Assembly: GCF_963678635.1 (NCBI RefSeq)
Contig: NC_087062.1
Coordinates: 91,427,845 to 91,491,844 of the forward strand
DNA from: Symsagittifera roscoffensis
Lineage: Eukaryota > Xenacoelomorpha > Acoela > Convolutidae
Length of the DNA stretch: 64,000 nt
Direction: 5' to 3'
The translations under genes were made by a program, and so were the position numbers. The notes under the pieces are model-generated. The model worked only from the letters and a program-made list of their open reading frames with translations. It was not told where the DNA came from and searched no databases. Shown in pieces: positions 10,860 through 22,789 of the stretch (the first letter of the stretch is position 1; the number at the start of each line of letters is the position of its first letter).

Positions 10860-12950
10860 AAGAGACCGCAAAGCTATATTCAATCAACACACGTAACACA
10901 TAAAGTAAATCAGGGTAATGAAATTATCAGGTAGTGACAAAATAATTTGCTAGAGCTCGTAATAAGGAATTTAACTCTGGTTTAATAAAATAACGATCTC
11001 ACAGTTTAATTTAAGATGGGTTCTCCTAACTCGGTTGTCTCTTACGCAACCCACGAACTCAATCTCTAAAATTAACCGTTTTCTCAAGCTTCTAGAATAG
11101 GTTCCCACTACGATTCGTACCCAGATTAACAGTCAGGCTACACAAGCACTTAGTGTTAATCTCTCACGGCTTACGATCGGAACTACAATCTTTTCTCGGT
11201 TGTGGTTAATTTTTCTCTGTTCTAAAAGCCGCGTACCAATCACACCACAGGTATATCTATTTTTACACCGGTATAATTAAATATCCCCCCTCCCATATAA
11301 GTTCCGACATTCACTGCGGTGTATTCCACGGTCGTCATGTAAGCTAAAGGTTCCCTTAGATACACCAATTCTAAAGGCTAATCTCCCAGTGGCTATTCAG
11401 ATCGTTTCAAGTAAATATTACGTTCACTTGAACCTCAGCTAAAGTTCGCGTTTAAATGGCAGCAATCCCAAGGTTTTTTTTTGGTTCATCCCACACATGT
11501 TTCTGCCCCCCACAGGTAAGGAACCCACAAATCCGCTTAAGTCCCTACTAATAGAAGTCCAAAATTTTTGAACTGTGATCTACTACAGTTTCAATCGCCT
11601 AGCTCTTAGGTAAAAGCCGTTCCCCCTCCTGGGGTCCGATCAAGCTAATAAACAACCCCCCAGAAACTAATAAATTATCCTGTCCCTCCCATATTACTCT
11701 GACGAATTAGCTCACATTCCTTCTGCACCTGTGCACAAATAGTTATGTGACACCACTTTGGCACCGTTTTCAAATATCTACTCCTAGTTCATTAGTCAAG
11801 CTATGGCTGACCCCAGTATTCACTAAGTCCCTTCTTGTTTATTCCAATATTCTATATTATTTTATAAAAGACAGGACTTTCTATTAACTCTTTCCGATCC
11901 CGTATCTAAGTTTTTTCTAGTCCCCAACCCATAAGTGAGTTCCGTTCTCGTCCACTTCCCCCCAGGATGTTCATAGGGAATCAGCACTGTCGCTAGGTAC
12001 TTTTTCGTGTATTTCCGAGCCATTCTGCGAGTAACACTTCCGAGGGCCAATTAAGAGCCACCCCAGGGTCACCAGATGTCAAGCAAAGATCACTGAGCTC
12101 AGAGCCGGGTGGGGGTCCCACCTGCCAATTCCATCCATACCCGATTAATACTCCCCGAGTTATCACTTTTCAAAGGCTCATTATCATCTTTTCGGGGAAT
12201 GGCTATTAACACCGGAATGAGCCAATGGAGAGGGTTTGTTCGGTAGACGTCTTTTTCCGAGGCTTGGGTATGCTACACATTAATGTCATAAAATCAATAT
12301 GCCCTCGCTCATTATTTTTCGCAAATTGCCTATTTCCGGTCCCAGGGGTATTTTTCTCCAGTGCTAATAACTTCCGGTCGGACCGTCGGATTCGGTCCAA
12401 ATTCAAACGCCATGCTTGTCTTAAAACTACCTAGCAACCCTCCAAGTTTCCGCTTCTTAGGGTCACCATGGGTCAAGAAATAACTTACAGAGGGTTTATT
12501 TGCACAGGTCATAAAACCGGAATTAGGGGTCTGAAGGGTCTGGGGTTTCAAACTTATGCTTGCCTCATCTAAGGCTTCCATATACTAATGTTTGGGTTCA
12601 TTCCTATTGCTAGGTACCGAGTCCTAATAGGTCGGTTTGCACTTCCAGGAACCGTTACCACTGGGTCCCATGGGGTCAACCGAGTCCAGAGTTTTGCATG
12701 CCTGGGTCAAATCATCTTTAGTATGATCCGACCAATGGTTCCTCATCCGAGGAGGGGAGGGGGTAAGCACATTCTATCCCCCTTCAATTTTCCTCCAAAG
12801 ACGGAACTAATTCATCAGAGCTTGGGCTATTTTCATCTTAGTGCTTTATTTACCTTTCTATTTGCCGAGTTGGCTAACCAATCTCACTAGCATACTATTT
12901 TAACAAGGTTATAAATCATACTGTAACAAAGAGATTTGAATTACCCCCTA
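10860..12950 (-). mobile_element. GC-richer block, possible LTR-retrotransposon remnant
   Basis: About 2.1 kb here is visibly richer in G+C than the surrounding intron and has many GGGTC/GACCC words. On the minus strand at about 12,058-12,080 the sequence reads CTTGACATCTGGTGACCC, which looks like an LTR end (CA) followed closely by a primer-binding site starting TGGTGACC. If so, the LTR would lie at higher coordinates and the internal part at lower ones. A 62-codon minus frame (11,862-12,050) follows. No gag or pol motif could be found and no second LTR is visible, so this remains tentative. Confidence 0.3.
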
Positions 12951-13211
12951 TGTTTTTCGGCTAAGTAGATAAGCGTCCTAGATTAAGTGAGGTGTGATCG
13001 AATTACTTTTTTTTCAATTCTACAAAGATTAAGAAATTTCACCAGTAGTTTGTATTCATTTATTCATTAGCGCCATTGAGAGAGCTTAACCCGAAAAATA
13101 CCGACAATTTATCAGGCAGGTATAATGAAATTGATAAAAATAACAAGGTTTCTGCCGGTTTCTGTTCAAAAATAGCGGGTTTCAGTTCAATAACCATAAA
13201 GTCTTCTGACC
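12951..13211. other. Intron 3, no recognised feature
   Basis: AT-rich filler between the GC-richer block and a hAT-tip fragment. Confidence 0.4.
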
Positions 13212-13300
13212 CAGTGGTGGATCTAGGATTTTCTCGAGGGGGGAATTTTTTAGGTCGACCAAATTGATTTTTCGAGCTCTCCCAAAGCAAAAAAAATAAT
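13212..13300 (+). mobile_element. hAT-family tip fragment
   Basis: It begins CAGTGGTGGATCTAGGATTT and continues TTCTCGAGGGGGGAA, then TAGGTCGACCAAATTGATTT and GAGCTCTCCCAAAGC. The same string order occurs at 13,752 and, diverged, at 18,703. It is the left end of a non-autonomous relative of the hAT element at 496-2978. Confidence 0.65.
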
Positions 13301-13751
13301 TCAAAAAAGAGGAAAAATGTTCATTTTTTGATTTGAAAAATTGTTTTCTGAAACCTCTCACTATGGTTAAGAGAGAGTGAAACAAGTAACAAACTACAAA
13401 ATTTGTAGAACAATTGTTCTCAAAAAGACAGTTTTTTAGTTTCTGAATTATGGCTAGATTGATACCTCATTCGAGTGAGGTATTAATCTAACCTGTTGTC
13501 ATATCCTACGCTATTCATGATGGATCAGTTAAACTTGATAAAGTGTTCACGCACAATAACAGTGGGTGAAATATACATTTCGAATATTGCATCATAATGA
13601 AATGCATTTTGTCGTCGGAGAATTTTGAAATCATAATCACTTTTGAAAATGAAAGTGGAGTTATGTAAATCAGATTTTGTTCACATGTTGCTGTTTCCGT
13701 TGGCTTAAAACTTAGCAATTATAAAACGTTCTAAAACATTGTATCCAACCC
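13301..13751. other. Intron 3, no recognised feature
   Basis: AT-rich intronic DNA. A small inverted repeat (GATACCTCATTCGAGTGAGGTAT, bases about 13,461-13,483) is the only structure noticed. Confidence 0.4.
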
Positions 13752-14082
13752 AGGGGTGGATCTAGGATTTTCTCGAGGGGGGGGCGGATTTTCAAAAAAT
13801 TTCCAAAACTTTGACGATTTTTTTTTAGGTCGACCAAATTGATTTGTCGAGCTCTCCCAAAGCACTGTTTTGCCCCAGTTTTGGCAAAATTTTCTGCACC
13901 GCAGGCAAGTTTTTGAAAAAACAGTCAAAAAAGCCGTTTTTGGCCACTTTTTGAAAAATTTTGACAAAAAAATTGCGTTTTTTTTGGCGCGCGCTCCCCC
14001 TCAAAGTCAGTAAATATTTACAGTGCTAAAAAAATTGCGTTTGTTTTGGCGCGCGCTCCCCCTCAAAATTAGTAAATATCTA
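13752..14082 (+). mobile_element. Non-autonomous hAT-family element with a 62-bp tandem duplication
   Basis: The left tip CAGGGGTGGATCTAGGATTT is intact and is followed by the family interior (GTCGACCAAATTGATTT, GAGCTCTCCCAAAGCAC). Near its right side a unit of about 62 bp containing GGCGCGCGCTCCCCCTCAAA and TACAGTGCTA is present twice (about 13,968-14,029 and 14,030-14,090). The second unit runs into the tip of the Tc1-like MITE at 14,083. Confidence 0.6.
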
Positions 14083-14766
14083 CAGTGCTAATTTAAATTA
14101 ACCGGACAAAACGAACAAATTTTGAAGTTTCAGTTGCATTTTTTTTAAATTGGGTTAAGATTAGACAAAAAATGAACAGAACAAGAGTTGCTTAGAACTT
14201 CAACATAATCAAAATGGCTCATTTTGATTTTTTTCAGTTAATCAAAAATTACGCTGAAACTGCTTTGTTAATTGACGAGAAATGTATATCACAAGAAGCC
14301 TCTTACACAGCCCAACAAAGTTCTAGAAAAATTGAATCTCTAAAAATCGGTGTAAGGGAAAATATTTTTGAGTGACAGTCAAGAAACGTGATTTCTACTA
14401 TATAAAATCCAAAATCTAGCTTAAAAACTATTTTTAAACCATTTTCTCACATTTTTGGAGATTTAACCTTTTTGGATTTTTGTTGGGCTGTGTAAGAGAC
14501 TTGTGATCTATATTTCTGATCAATTAACAAAGCAGTTTCAGCGTAATTTTTGATTAATCGAAAAAAACCAAAATGACCCATTTTTGGGGGAAAATTTTGG
14601 TCGAGAATTTCGGAGAAAAAATTGAACCATATTAATTGAATCTGAGGAACTTTTCCAACTTTTGTTCTCTTCATTTTTTGTCTAATCGTAACCAATGTGA
14701 AAAAAACGCGTATGAAATTTTAAAAATTATTCGTTTTTTTTTTTCGGTTAATTTAACCCAGCACTG
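14083..14766. mobile_element. Tc1/mariner-like MITE with about 240-bp inverted repeats
   Basis: The element begins CAGTGCTAATTTAAATTAAC and ends GTTAATTTAACCCAGCACTG, with TA on each outer side (14,081-82 and 14,767-68). Inverted similarity extends inward through CGCTGAAACTGCTTTGTTAA and CACAGCCCAACAAAG on the left, whose complements occur at 14,478-14,560. The centre of about 150 bp is unpaired. There is no transposase. The TA duplication and CAGTGCTG-type tip are characteristic of Tc1/mariner. Confidence 0.8.
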
Positions 14767-15937
14767 TATAAATCGCTCGCAATTGATGTTTAAAATTGTG
14801 CAGAGTTTTTGAAACAAACTGTACAGTTGCATTTTTTAATGTAGAGAACGAAGAAGACTGCACGTATATCAGGGCAAAGCCATGAATGTTCTGACTGTCC
14901 GTTAATTCATATCGAATAGTTTTTGCCAAAAGAAAATTATGAAAATCTATAAATTTTGGACAAATAAACAAGTGTGAAATGTTGAGTCCTAAAAAATTAA
15001 TACGATCGATCCGATGAACTAGCCTCATATCGTTTTGGAAAAATCTTGTTGGGCGGGATAATTTGCCACGCATAAATAATTCGGGTCACGCTCTCAGCGA
15101 TATGAATGAATTCTTCAAAGCGCGCATAATTTAGTCCAGAAAACGGCCAATTTGGCAATTTTCGAACCCCCAGAACCTTACAAAAAATCGGCGGAGGTAA
15201 AATATCTGTTTACGTTTGAACTCAGGAAGTCGACATCTTCAATGGGATGTAAAAATGTTTGTTGAAAACTATTATTTCGATCGGCGAAAATTGACTGAAG
15301 AAAAAAAACCACACCGAGCATAAATATTCCGTTTTCTTCGAAAGTCGGAACAATAATCGAGGTTGGCTTTAATGAAGTTGTGAAAGGAGACGTCTTTTTC
15401 ACTTAGTTTCAACTGATCCATCATAGATAGCATAAGAGATGAGGACAGCAACTAGATGGTTCGCGTGATCTTGAAATGTACACTGAAAAGAAATATTTCC
15501 TTCAGATTTTTTTCTGAGCTGAATTGAGCGTTTTTGAGACATACTTGATAAAAGGATAGGATCTTGTTAAGTATCCCCCCACTATGGTACCTTGTAACGA
15601 ATATCCCCCCTACTATAAAGGAAGAATTGAACAGTTAAGCAAGAACGAATTTTGTACCTTGTTAACTATCCACCCTATTGCAATAGGGGGGAAATAGTTA
15701 ACAAGATCCAAAGGATATTTATAAACTATTTATCAGTAAGAAGTCCATAAAGCAAAACATTCATGCAGGAAAATACTTTAAAAAAATTTTTCAGTGTGAA
15801 AAAACAATAAAAACAATAAAAACTAATATATTAAAAGTCTTAATCGCTTAAAAATCTTTATATCTTGGATCCAGATTTCGATATAAATAAACTAACCTAT
15901 TGCTTGATTATCAAGTTTTCAAAATATATAAACCATA
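14767..15937. other. Intron 3 segment with a family A end and a hairpin repeat
   Basis: Bases about 15,275-15,352 (minus) resemble the left end of family A (GTTCCGACTTTCG, then CGGAATATTTATGCTCGGTG), eroded. Bases 15,565-15,715 hold three near-copies of a CTTGTTAACTATCCCCCC-like word. At 15,659-15,700 two of these face each other as an inverted repeat around CCCTATTGCAATAGGG, ending GTTAAC on both sides. No coding sequence is supported. Confidence 0.5.
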
Positions 15938-17215
15938 TCCGCACTGACAAAAATGGTTTTCGGTCGATTTAAATTGATTTTAATTTGATTTTAAATCGAT
16001 CCAAATCGATTAACAATGTACAGTTTACGAACTGAAATGGATTTCAAATCGATTGAAATTGATGTTTCTTGAAAATTTTGAAAATTTTGGATCGACTTAA
16101 GTGTTTAAAAATTGACTTAAATTGATTTGGATAGATTTTCCGACTCATTAAAATCCATCCGAATCTCACTAAAATCCATCCGATGCTCACTTAAATCCAT
16201 CAGAATCTCACCTAAATCCATTTTAAATCGATTTAAATTGATCTATCTTGAAAATTTTGGATCGGCTTAAGTGTCTAAAAAACCGATTCAAATCGATTTG
16301 AATGTATTTTCCGACTCACAAAAGTCCATCCGAATTTCACTAAAATCCATTTGAATCTCACTTAAATCCATCAGAATCTCATTTAAATCCATTTTGAATC
16401 GATTTAAATTGATCTTTCTTGAGAATTTTGGATCAGCAGCTTAAGTGTCTAAAAAACCGATTCAAATCGATTTGAATGTATTTTCTGACTCACAAAAGTC
16501 CATCCGAATTTCACTAAAATCCATTTGAATCTCACTTAAATCCATCAGAATCTCATTTAAATCCATTTTGAATCAATTTAAATTGATCTTTCTTGAGAAT
16601 TTTGGATCAGCAGCTTAAGTGTCTAAAAAACCGATTTAAATCGATTTGGATGGATGTTCCAACTCACAAAAATCCATCCGAATTTCACTAAAATTCATTT
16701 GAATCTCACTAAAATCCATCCGAATCTCACTTAAATCCATCAGAATCTCACTTGAATCCATTTTAAATCAATTTAAATCGATCTTTCTTGAAAATTTTGG
16801 ATTGACTTAATTGTCTAAAAAGCCGATTTAAATCGATTTGGATGGAAGTTCCGACTCACAAAAATCCATCCGAATTTCACTAAAATCCATCCTAGTCTCA
16901 CTTAAATCCATCAGAATCTCACTTAAATTCATTTTAAATCGATTTAAACTGATCTTTCTTGAGAATTTTGGATCAGCAGCTTAAGTGTCTAAAAAACCGA
17001 TTTAAATCGATTTGGATGGATGTTCCAACTCACAAAAATCCATCCGAATGTCACTAAAATTCATTTGAATCTCACTTAAATCCATTAGAATCTCACTTAA
17101 ATCCATTTTAAATCAATTTAAATCGATCTTTCTTCAAAACTTTGGATCAGTTTAAGTGTCTAAAAACTCAATTCAAACCAATTTGGATGGATTTTCCGAC
17201 ACACTAAAGTCGATT
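15938..17215. repeat. AATCGATT satellite array of about 175-bp units, with a MITE left end
   Basis: The array opens with TCCGCACTGACAAAAATGG, the left tip of the MITE at 4,870. The landmark TTAAGTGTCTAAAAA then recurs at about 16,098, 16,267, 16,441, 16,614, 16,805, 16,980 and 17,153, a spacing of 169-191 bases. Each unit has AAATCCATCCGAATTTCAC-type words and the palindromic AAATCGATTTAAAT. The right end stops at CTAAAGTCGATTTTTTTGC, without the expected right tip. Confidence 0.8.
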
Positions 17216-17883
17216 TTTTTGCTAACTCAAATCAGAGAATTAAAAACTGCTATTGTTCGATTGACAGCAAATCTAAAAAATTGCTGAAGACACAATTTTT
17301 CTTGTTCAAAAACTGGCGCTACAAGCTTCTTTCCACTGAGAAGTGGGGTGTTTTCAGTTTATGTAAAAACAAGGTAAGCAACCGTGCAACAAACACTTAG
17401 TTCAGTAGTTTTATAGTTTAAGCATCAACAAAAAACTGCTTAAAAGTTAGACTATTCTGTGACTGATGAAAAGATTTTTAAACAAATAGCATTAAAATGG
17501 AAAGATTTAAACGCAACTTTCAATTTAAAGGTTAGAAAAAAAAACATTTTCTAGGGGCTACAATAAATCAATTGTGTTATATGGCACTTATAGATACAAA
17601 CGACATAAACAAACTAAAAATGTTGCAATTAAAAAGTTAACTGGTCTTGGTTAAAAAATTTAGAAATGCCTTGCAAATCTGCTCTGGTGCTTGCTCAAAA
17701 TTTAACTTAGTGTTTCAGTCCGTTTGTTGTAAAAAAAACTTAGTTTTTATCTGTTCTCATTGTATAGGGTCTGTAACCAAAGCAAACTTAACGAATCCCT
17801 GTGATATGTGTTTGTTTTTGGTGAGTAATTTTGTGAATTACATATTTTTATGCACTGTTCTAATTTTCCGACTAAAACCTAAA
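17216..17883. other. Intron 3, no recognised feature
   Basis: AT-rich intronic DNA without a supported gene or repeat. Confidence 0.4.
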
Positions 17884-18290
17884 CAGGACTGCTCGTTTCA
17901 GGGTGAATCACTGAACGTTTCGACTGCCTTTCAATGTCTACAGAGCAGTAATATAATGAAAAAATTAAATGTAATAAAATAAAACATATATTTGTTTTTT
18001 AATTTTAAGTTTTTTTGCAAGAATCATTACCCCACACGCCATGCAAATCACATTGTGACAGATTTCGCTCCTGGTAACAAATCAATAATGGTAAAGAAGC
18101 TTCACCGCCCTGATAAAACTGCAAGTTTGATTAAACAAAACGTGAAAAAGCAAACATTCAAACAGCATTCTTTTACATGGGGCATGCTAAGCGGCCCTAT
18201 GCTAATAAGCCAGTTGGCCAAAATGGCCAAAATGATGTCCAAAATGGCCAAAATGGCAATCTTTAAACCCCACCTTTTTTAAAACCCCCA
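17884..18290 (-). mobile_element. Family A repeat, degenerate copy
   Basis: On the minus strand this matches the right portion of family A: the ACTGCTC...GACTGCC ends, ACACGCCAT, TTTCGCTCCTGGTAACAAAT and GGCCAAAATGG words. The terminal hairpin is damaged and the left end is missing. It is the most diverged long copy in the window. Confidence 0.6.
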
Positions 18291-18702
18291 GAGTATTTTT
18301 TTCAGATTTAATCCCAAAACACCAATACCTCTTGAATGACATAAAATAACTCCCTCAAAAGTGGCCAAAGTAGTTTGCGTACTCGAATATCAGGTTTTTT
18401 GGAATGGTAGAATTTTTAAAATATATAACCCAAGGTTTAGTTTTGTGGCCATTTTTGTTTGTTCTACGTAAAGATTCTATTAGGTCAGCCTGCAGCATTC
18501 ACTCTCATAGAAAATAGTGCTTTAGTTCTCGCTCAGAACTTAGCTTCTTAACTAGAAACCAGTAGCAGTATCAAAATGTTAAAAATTTATCAATTGGTGT
18601 GATGATTAAAAACTGTTAAAAAGGAGTTGAAAATGCAAACTGACCAGTTTTGCAGAGTCCAAAATTTATTTGGTGTGTATGAGCTTCGTTTTTCTAAAAT
18701 AT
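18291..18702. other. Intron 3, no recognised feature
   Basis: Nothing recognised beyond AT-rich sequence. Confidence 0.4.
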
Positions 18703-19080
18703 CATGGGTCGAACTAAGATTTTCTCGAGAGAGGGCGTCGGATTTTCAAAAAATTTCGAAATTCACCGACCTTTTTTTCTTTTTAGATCGACAAAATTGA
18801 TTTTCCGAACTCTCACGAATCCATATAAAGATCTTATTTTGACCTAATTTTCTGCTCCGCAGGCGAAAAATTGAACAGGCCAAAAAAGGCAATTTGAGTA
18901 CTTTTTGGAAAAAATTGATCAAAAAGTTGCGCTTTTTCAGCACTCGCTTCCCCCTCAAATTTAGTATGTATTGGGGCTGAATTCCCCTTTGGAAAAAATA
19001 GGGTCCGTCAGCCAAAAATGGAGATCTTAAAATAGTACAAAGGGGGACCCTTTAAGTCGGCAGGCGGTCGAATCTCTGAG
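18703..19080 (+). mobile_element. Non-autonomous hAT-family element, diverged
   Basis: The left part, CATGGGTCGAACTAAGATTT then TCTCGAGAGAGGG, is a diverged family tip. The interior repeats the ATTGATTTTCC and CTCTCACGAATCC arrangement. The right part has GGTCCGTCAGCCAAAAATGG and GTACAAAGGGGGACCCTTT, also found at 37,620 and 39,290 and, shorter, next to the right end of the hAT element at about 2,890. Confidence 0.6.
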
Positions 19081-19426
19081 GAGGGATTCGACCCCGTGGA
19101 GAAGGCGAACTCTCCAAAACATTTTCAAAACTCTTCCCAACTGTTTTTTTTTCTCTCCCAAAATATTTCAGAGAAAATGCGATTTCTCTTCCAAAATGCG
19201 TTTTTTACCCAAATAGTTTTTTCGGCCCAAAATGTTTACTCTTGAATATTCGCTGCTGTCGCACACAAATTCCATCTATAGCAAAATATGATCGCTGAAA
19301 ATAACTTACATTATCTACTTTTCGCTCAAAAATCTCTTTTTTAATTTTTCATAAGAATTGTTTTTCACTTTTATAGTTATTGTTACAAGTATTTTTTAAA
19401 CAACTAGTAATGGTATATACAAATAC
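19081..19426. other. Intron 3, proximal part
   Basis: AT-rich sequence directly downstream (minus) of exon 3. Several CCAAAATG/CCCAAAATA words recur, with no further feature. Confidence 0.4.
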
Positions 19427-19643
19427 CCCAACTCTCCCTCTTGCACGCAGTCGTTGAACCCAGACAAGTCGCGGAATTGCTTGGTAGACAGCGCCACATG
19501 CCAACTCTTGCCTGGTCCTATCTCGAAGGAGTAACTCTTGTCCCAAGCAGTTAGAATTGTAGTGTCTGGCTCAAAGATGAACACCTTCAAACTCACCCCT
19601 CCCCCTATCTGGTATGTGGGAACTGCTTGGTAAGTCTCCGCAT
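19427..19643 (-). CDS. DEG/ENaC sodium channel subunit, exon 3
   Basis: This 217-base exon encodes the extracellular stretch with the conserved GGGVSLKVFIFEPDTT segment, a SFEIGPG turn and a Val-Ala-Leu-Ser strand leading to a Phe-x-x-Cys. In the family this corresponds to the G-L-x-V-x-x-x-x-P-x-x region and the beta strands after it. The likely acceptor is TTTCAG|AT and the likely donor TTGGG|GTATTT. The two phases match exon 2 (one base left) and exon 4 (one base needed). Placement in the middle of a 16-kb transposon-filled interval is normal for a long-intron gene. Confidence 0.82.
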
Positions 19644-21099
19644 CTGAAATTCTGATAATAATCATCTTGGTCAAAAAATCATTAGTCATTAGGTGCTGGC
19701 ATCCAGATTACCATTTACCGGTACCCATCAGCGACGGGTTTAACGTCACGAGATAGCGAACCCACACCCCGAGTTCGATAGTCGATCGTTCCTTTGTGGA
19801 AGGGTTTGGTATTATTCTTACAATTTTTAGTTAGGTAAAAATCTACCCTATATTTGAGAAGCTACGTCATGATCTAAAACAACAATGGTGTTATCAGGTC
19901 ATAGTGCTGAAGTTTAAAATTCCGGTGCTGAACTTTTGACGTAATATGATGTATATCTAATGTGAATAGATTATAATGTATAGCTAAAATGATTTTAAAT
20001 AGCCATATGCTATTTAATTTACAAAGTCACATATTTTGCATAGCTAAAGTATCAATTAGATGTTTCCAAAACCTTATCTCAAAAAACTCAAAAGGTTTTT
20101 GAGTCGCATTGGCTTGCCACTGACGCATTAGTAGAACGTGTTTTTCGTCAAACTTCAAGCAAGATCAGCTCAACTAACTTTACTTTAAGCTTTACTTTGC
20201 TCCATGAGCTTTCTATATATCTTTAATAATTGATTGAGGGGTAGAGAAGTAAGTTTTCCTAACTCTACTGTTTATGTCACGAGTATTTGATAGTAGTATT
20301 GCGATATAAGACCTCTAAAAAGTTGAATCGCTCTAGAAGCAAACTTTTACTCGTTTTTTAGAACTAAACGAATATAAACTCGAATCAATCAAGTTATTCA
20401 AATGAAAAAATCTCCGTCAGAACAAACTACCTTTTTTTGGCTCTTGGTTTATCCAATTTTTTTCTTTCAATTCGTTCAAAAAACAACTGTTTTAGTTATT
20501 ACAGTTTGATAGTCATTTATTTTTTCGAGGCAGATTGCCACCCACAATGTTGATTGCTTCGTCAAAAAAGGTAGAATCTAGAATAGGGCTAAGGTGTTTG
20601 CCCTAGTTTAGACAAATACATGACCCCACATCTAAAGTATTTGTAAGCCATTGGCATCCGAAGCTCGTTTTTGGCATCATTTGTATACTTCTCGCGTGAT
20701 GTACAAAAAAGCGACAGAGCAAAATAAAATTTTGCGTTTCTGTAGATTGCTGAACTATTCAAAGTTGATTAGCGAGTGCAAAAAAACTTGTGAAAAATTG
20801 ACAGCTATTGGAAACCGCAAATCTTTTGTTGTCACAAACTTTTTTTACGTTTTTTTTTTTTTTTGGAACTTTGAGGTGCATCCTATTATTTTCAAATAAT
20901 TTTTTTTTAGATGTGCTCGCAATTTTAACCTTAGCGCAGTGCCGTTTCGCTTTATTTTGGAGATTGCCAAAAACTGACGTGCATTTAAAATTTTCTTCAG
21001 TTAATCCTTGTGTTGTAGTACCATTTCTGTGCATATTATTACGTCATAATCATTTCAGCCATTTATTTAAGTTTGGAGTTCAAGGTAGTTGACGACCTG
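19644..21099. other. Intron 2, distal part
   Basis: AT-rich intron. The region 20,830-20,910 has T-runs. No gene or repeat family was recognised. The LTR of the following retrotransposon probably lies toward its right side. Confidence 0.45.
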
Positions 21100-21271
21100 C
21101 GGTTCAGTTACTGCTGAATTTACTATTCACTCTTTGTCAACTTATGTAAAATTTAAGTTGATATAATTTGATTGTCATGACACTATTTATTTATTTTACT
21201 TATTTTCAAATTTGTATCCTTAAGATGAATTAAGTCTTGGTAAGTTTTATTTGACTCGCAAGAGATTCAAC

Positions 21272-22150
21272 ATGGCGCAGCCAGCAGGTCTGCTAGCGGA
21301 AGACCGGACTAACTCAGTAGGTGTACCAATATTCTGGAACAAGCCGACGTCCGAGCCGCCAAGCAGCTGGGATTCATGGATCGGACATTTCAATCTTGCC
21401 ATCACGTTACGGGAGAGATGTGACCCCCGAGAATTATCAAAACCGCCGCGTCGTCTTGAGTAGTTCACGACGACCCGGTCCCAATTTCGGAAGCTGTCGG
21501 CACTAGTGAGGATGAGACTGCGACCGCCAATCGCATTGCAAGGGACGCGGCAGCAGTTCGCAGGGTCACTGTATTCTACTATTCAAGAAAGACAATAACT
21601 ATATCATCGAACGTCTACAAATTTTTAACGCGGTCTATGCTGATCGTGAGTGTCTCGAAGCCTTTTTATTACGTCTATCGGTTCAAGCGGCCCTGTGTGG
21701 TTGGACAGTAGCACAAAAGATAGAAGTACTGAGGGTTACTTTTATTGCCAACATGCGCTATAAAGACATCCAACGGGAATTGTGTATTCGTCCCGGCAAA
21801 AATCCAGAAGTAACAGGAAAGTGGTGCTTAAATAGCCTCCAGTTTGCAAAAACAACTGGAAATTCTTCAGTAGCGGGCAGCACGTCCCATCATGCGCCAA
21901 GTTCTGCCCAGAGCTTCCGGATTAAACAAGAACCTACCTACTCGGTTCATAGTAAGAAAATATCGGACAGGATCAATCGAGACCAGTCAAACTACAATCG
22001 ACCCAAAGGCGATAACAACCCCAAAGATGTAAAACCCTTTTACTTCTTTGGGATTAAATTCGCAGCAACTCATGAATAAAGTTGTCCAGCTAGAAATGTA
22101 ACGTGTAGGAAATGCAGTAAAAAGTTGTCATTTTGCGACATGTTGCAATT
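21272..22150 (+). pseudogene. Ty3/gypsy gag remnant
   Basis: The N-terminus is a capsid-type start (PPSSWDSWIGHFNLAITLRE). After frameshifts it continues through about 21,640-22,075 with DRECLEAFLLRLSVQAALC and ANMRYKDIQRELC, matching the assembly region of gypsy gags. At 22,040-22,150 are remains of two zinc knuckles (SCPARNVTCRKCSKK), with a stop between them and the first Cys apparently replaced by Phe. Gag would form the virus-like particle. This copy cannot encode an intact one. Confidence 0.75.
21273..21288 (+). other. Retrotransposon primer-binding site
   Basis: TGGCGCAGCCAGCAGG directly follows a CA that would end the LTR. It resembles the TGGCGCAGTCGG-type sites used by some gypsy elements for a serine tRNA. 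The ATG at 21,272-21,274 overlaps the LTR/site junction and is in frame with gag. Confidence 0.6.
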
Positions 22151-22159
22151 CTAAAAGCA

Positions 22160-22539
22160 TCGCTAATGTGGATGCTGAGTCGGACGAAACAACTGGGGAG
22201 GGTTGCAACTTCATTACATCTGTCAATGAATCAGAGTTTGCGGTGCTTGTTGTCAACGGGGTTTCCCAGCCCAAAAACAAAGTTACCTCTATCACAGCCT
22301 CAGTAAAGAATTTGGAAGTAATAAATGCGGCTAGAGGAAAAATACCACCGGTACAATCCAACTTCTTTAAAGCCACTGTTCATACGGGCAGTCCAGCTTC
22401 TTTTGTGAATAAACGAAAAGCGGAGTATATCGTAAAATCAGTGTCTTCAGCTGTTGTACTAGATGAGAAGGAATGCCCGATAGATACGGTATACGTTGAC
22501 AATATTCGGAAATGTATCGAACTTTTTGGCACGCTGTGA
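22160..22539 (+). pseudogene. Ty3/gypsy aspartic protease remnant
   Basis: A 123-codon frame carries ATVHTGSPASFVNKRKAEY, which is the retropepsin active-site strand with the catalytic Asp of D-T-G replaced by His. The segment following zinc knuckles and preceding RT is where the protease belongs. The changed residue means it could not be catalytic even if expressed. Confidence 0.6.
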
Positions 22540-22789
22540 GTCGACATGACATCTTTGGGTGGGAAACTAAAGTCAGCAAAATTCCTCGTTCCGGAGAACT
22601 GAACCCGTTGTCTGCTCGGCTTAGACCATCAAACTCAGTTGGGGGTCCGGAAGACACAAGTAAGGCCACCCAGCCCACTGGTCGGCATAATCTTCCAGTC
22701 GGAACAAGTACAAAATCAGAAATCTGGAGATCGCACTATAAAAAGAAGTTTGTCATGTAAGAACCATCAAGTGATTTCCACATATAACT

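Noticed and set aside
15178-15402. 74-codon minus frame considered as a further channel exon
   Set aside because: Phases of exons 3 and 4 join directly without it, and part of its DNA is an eroded left end of family A.
15938-17215. Telomeric or centromeric repeat
   Set aside because: Unit does not match telomere types and the array is short and begins with a MITE tip; no centromere evidence.
20759-21092. Overlapping frames of about 90 codons near the gypsy LTR
   Set aside because: Poly(T)/poly(A)-driven translations with Phe and Lys runs; no domain.
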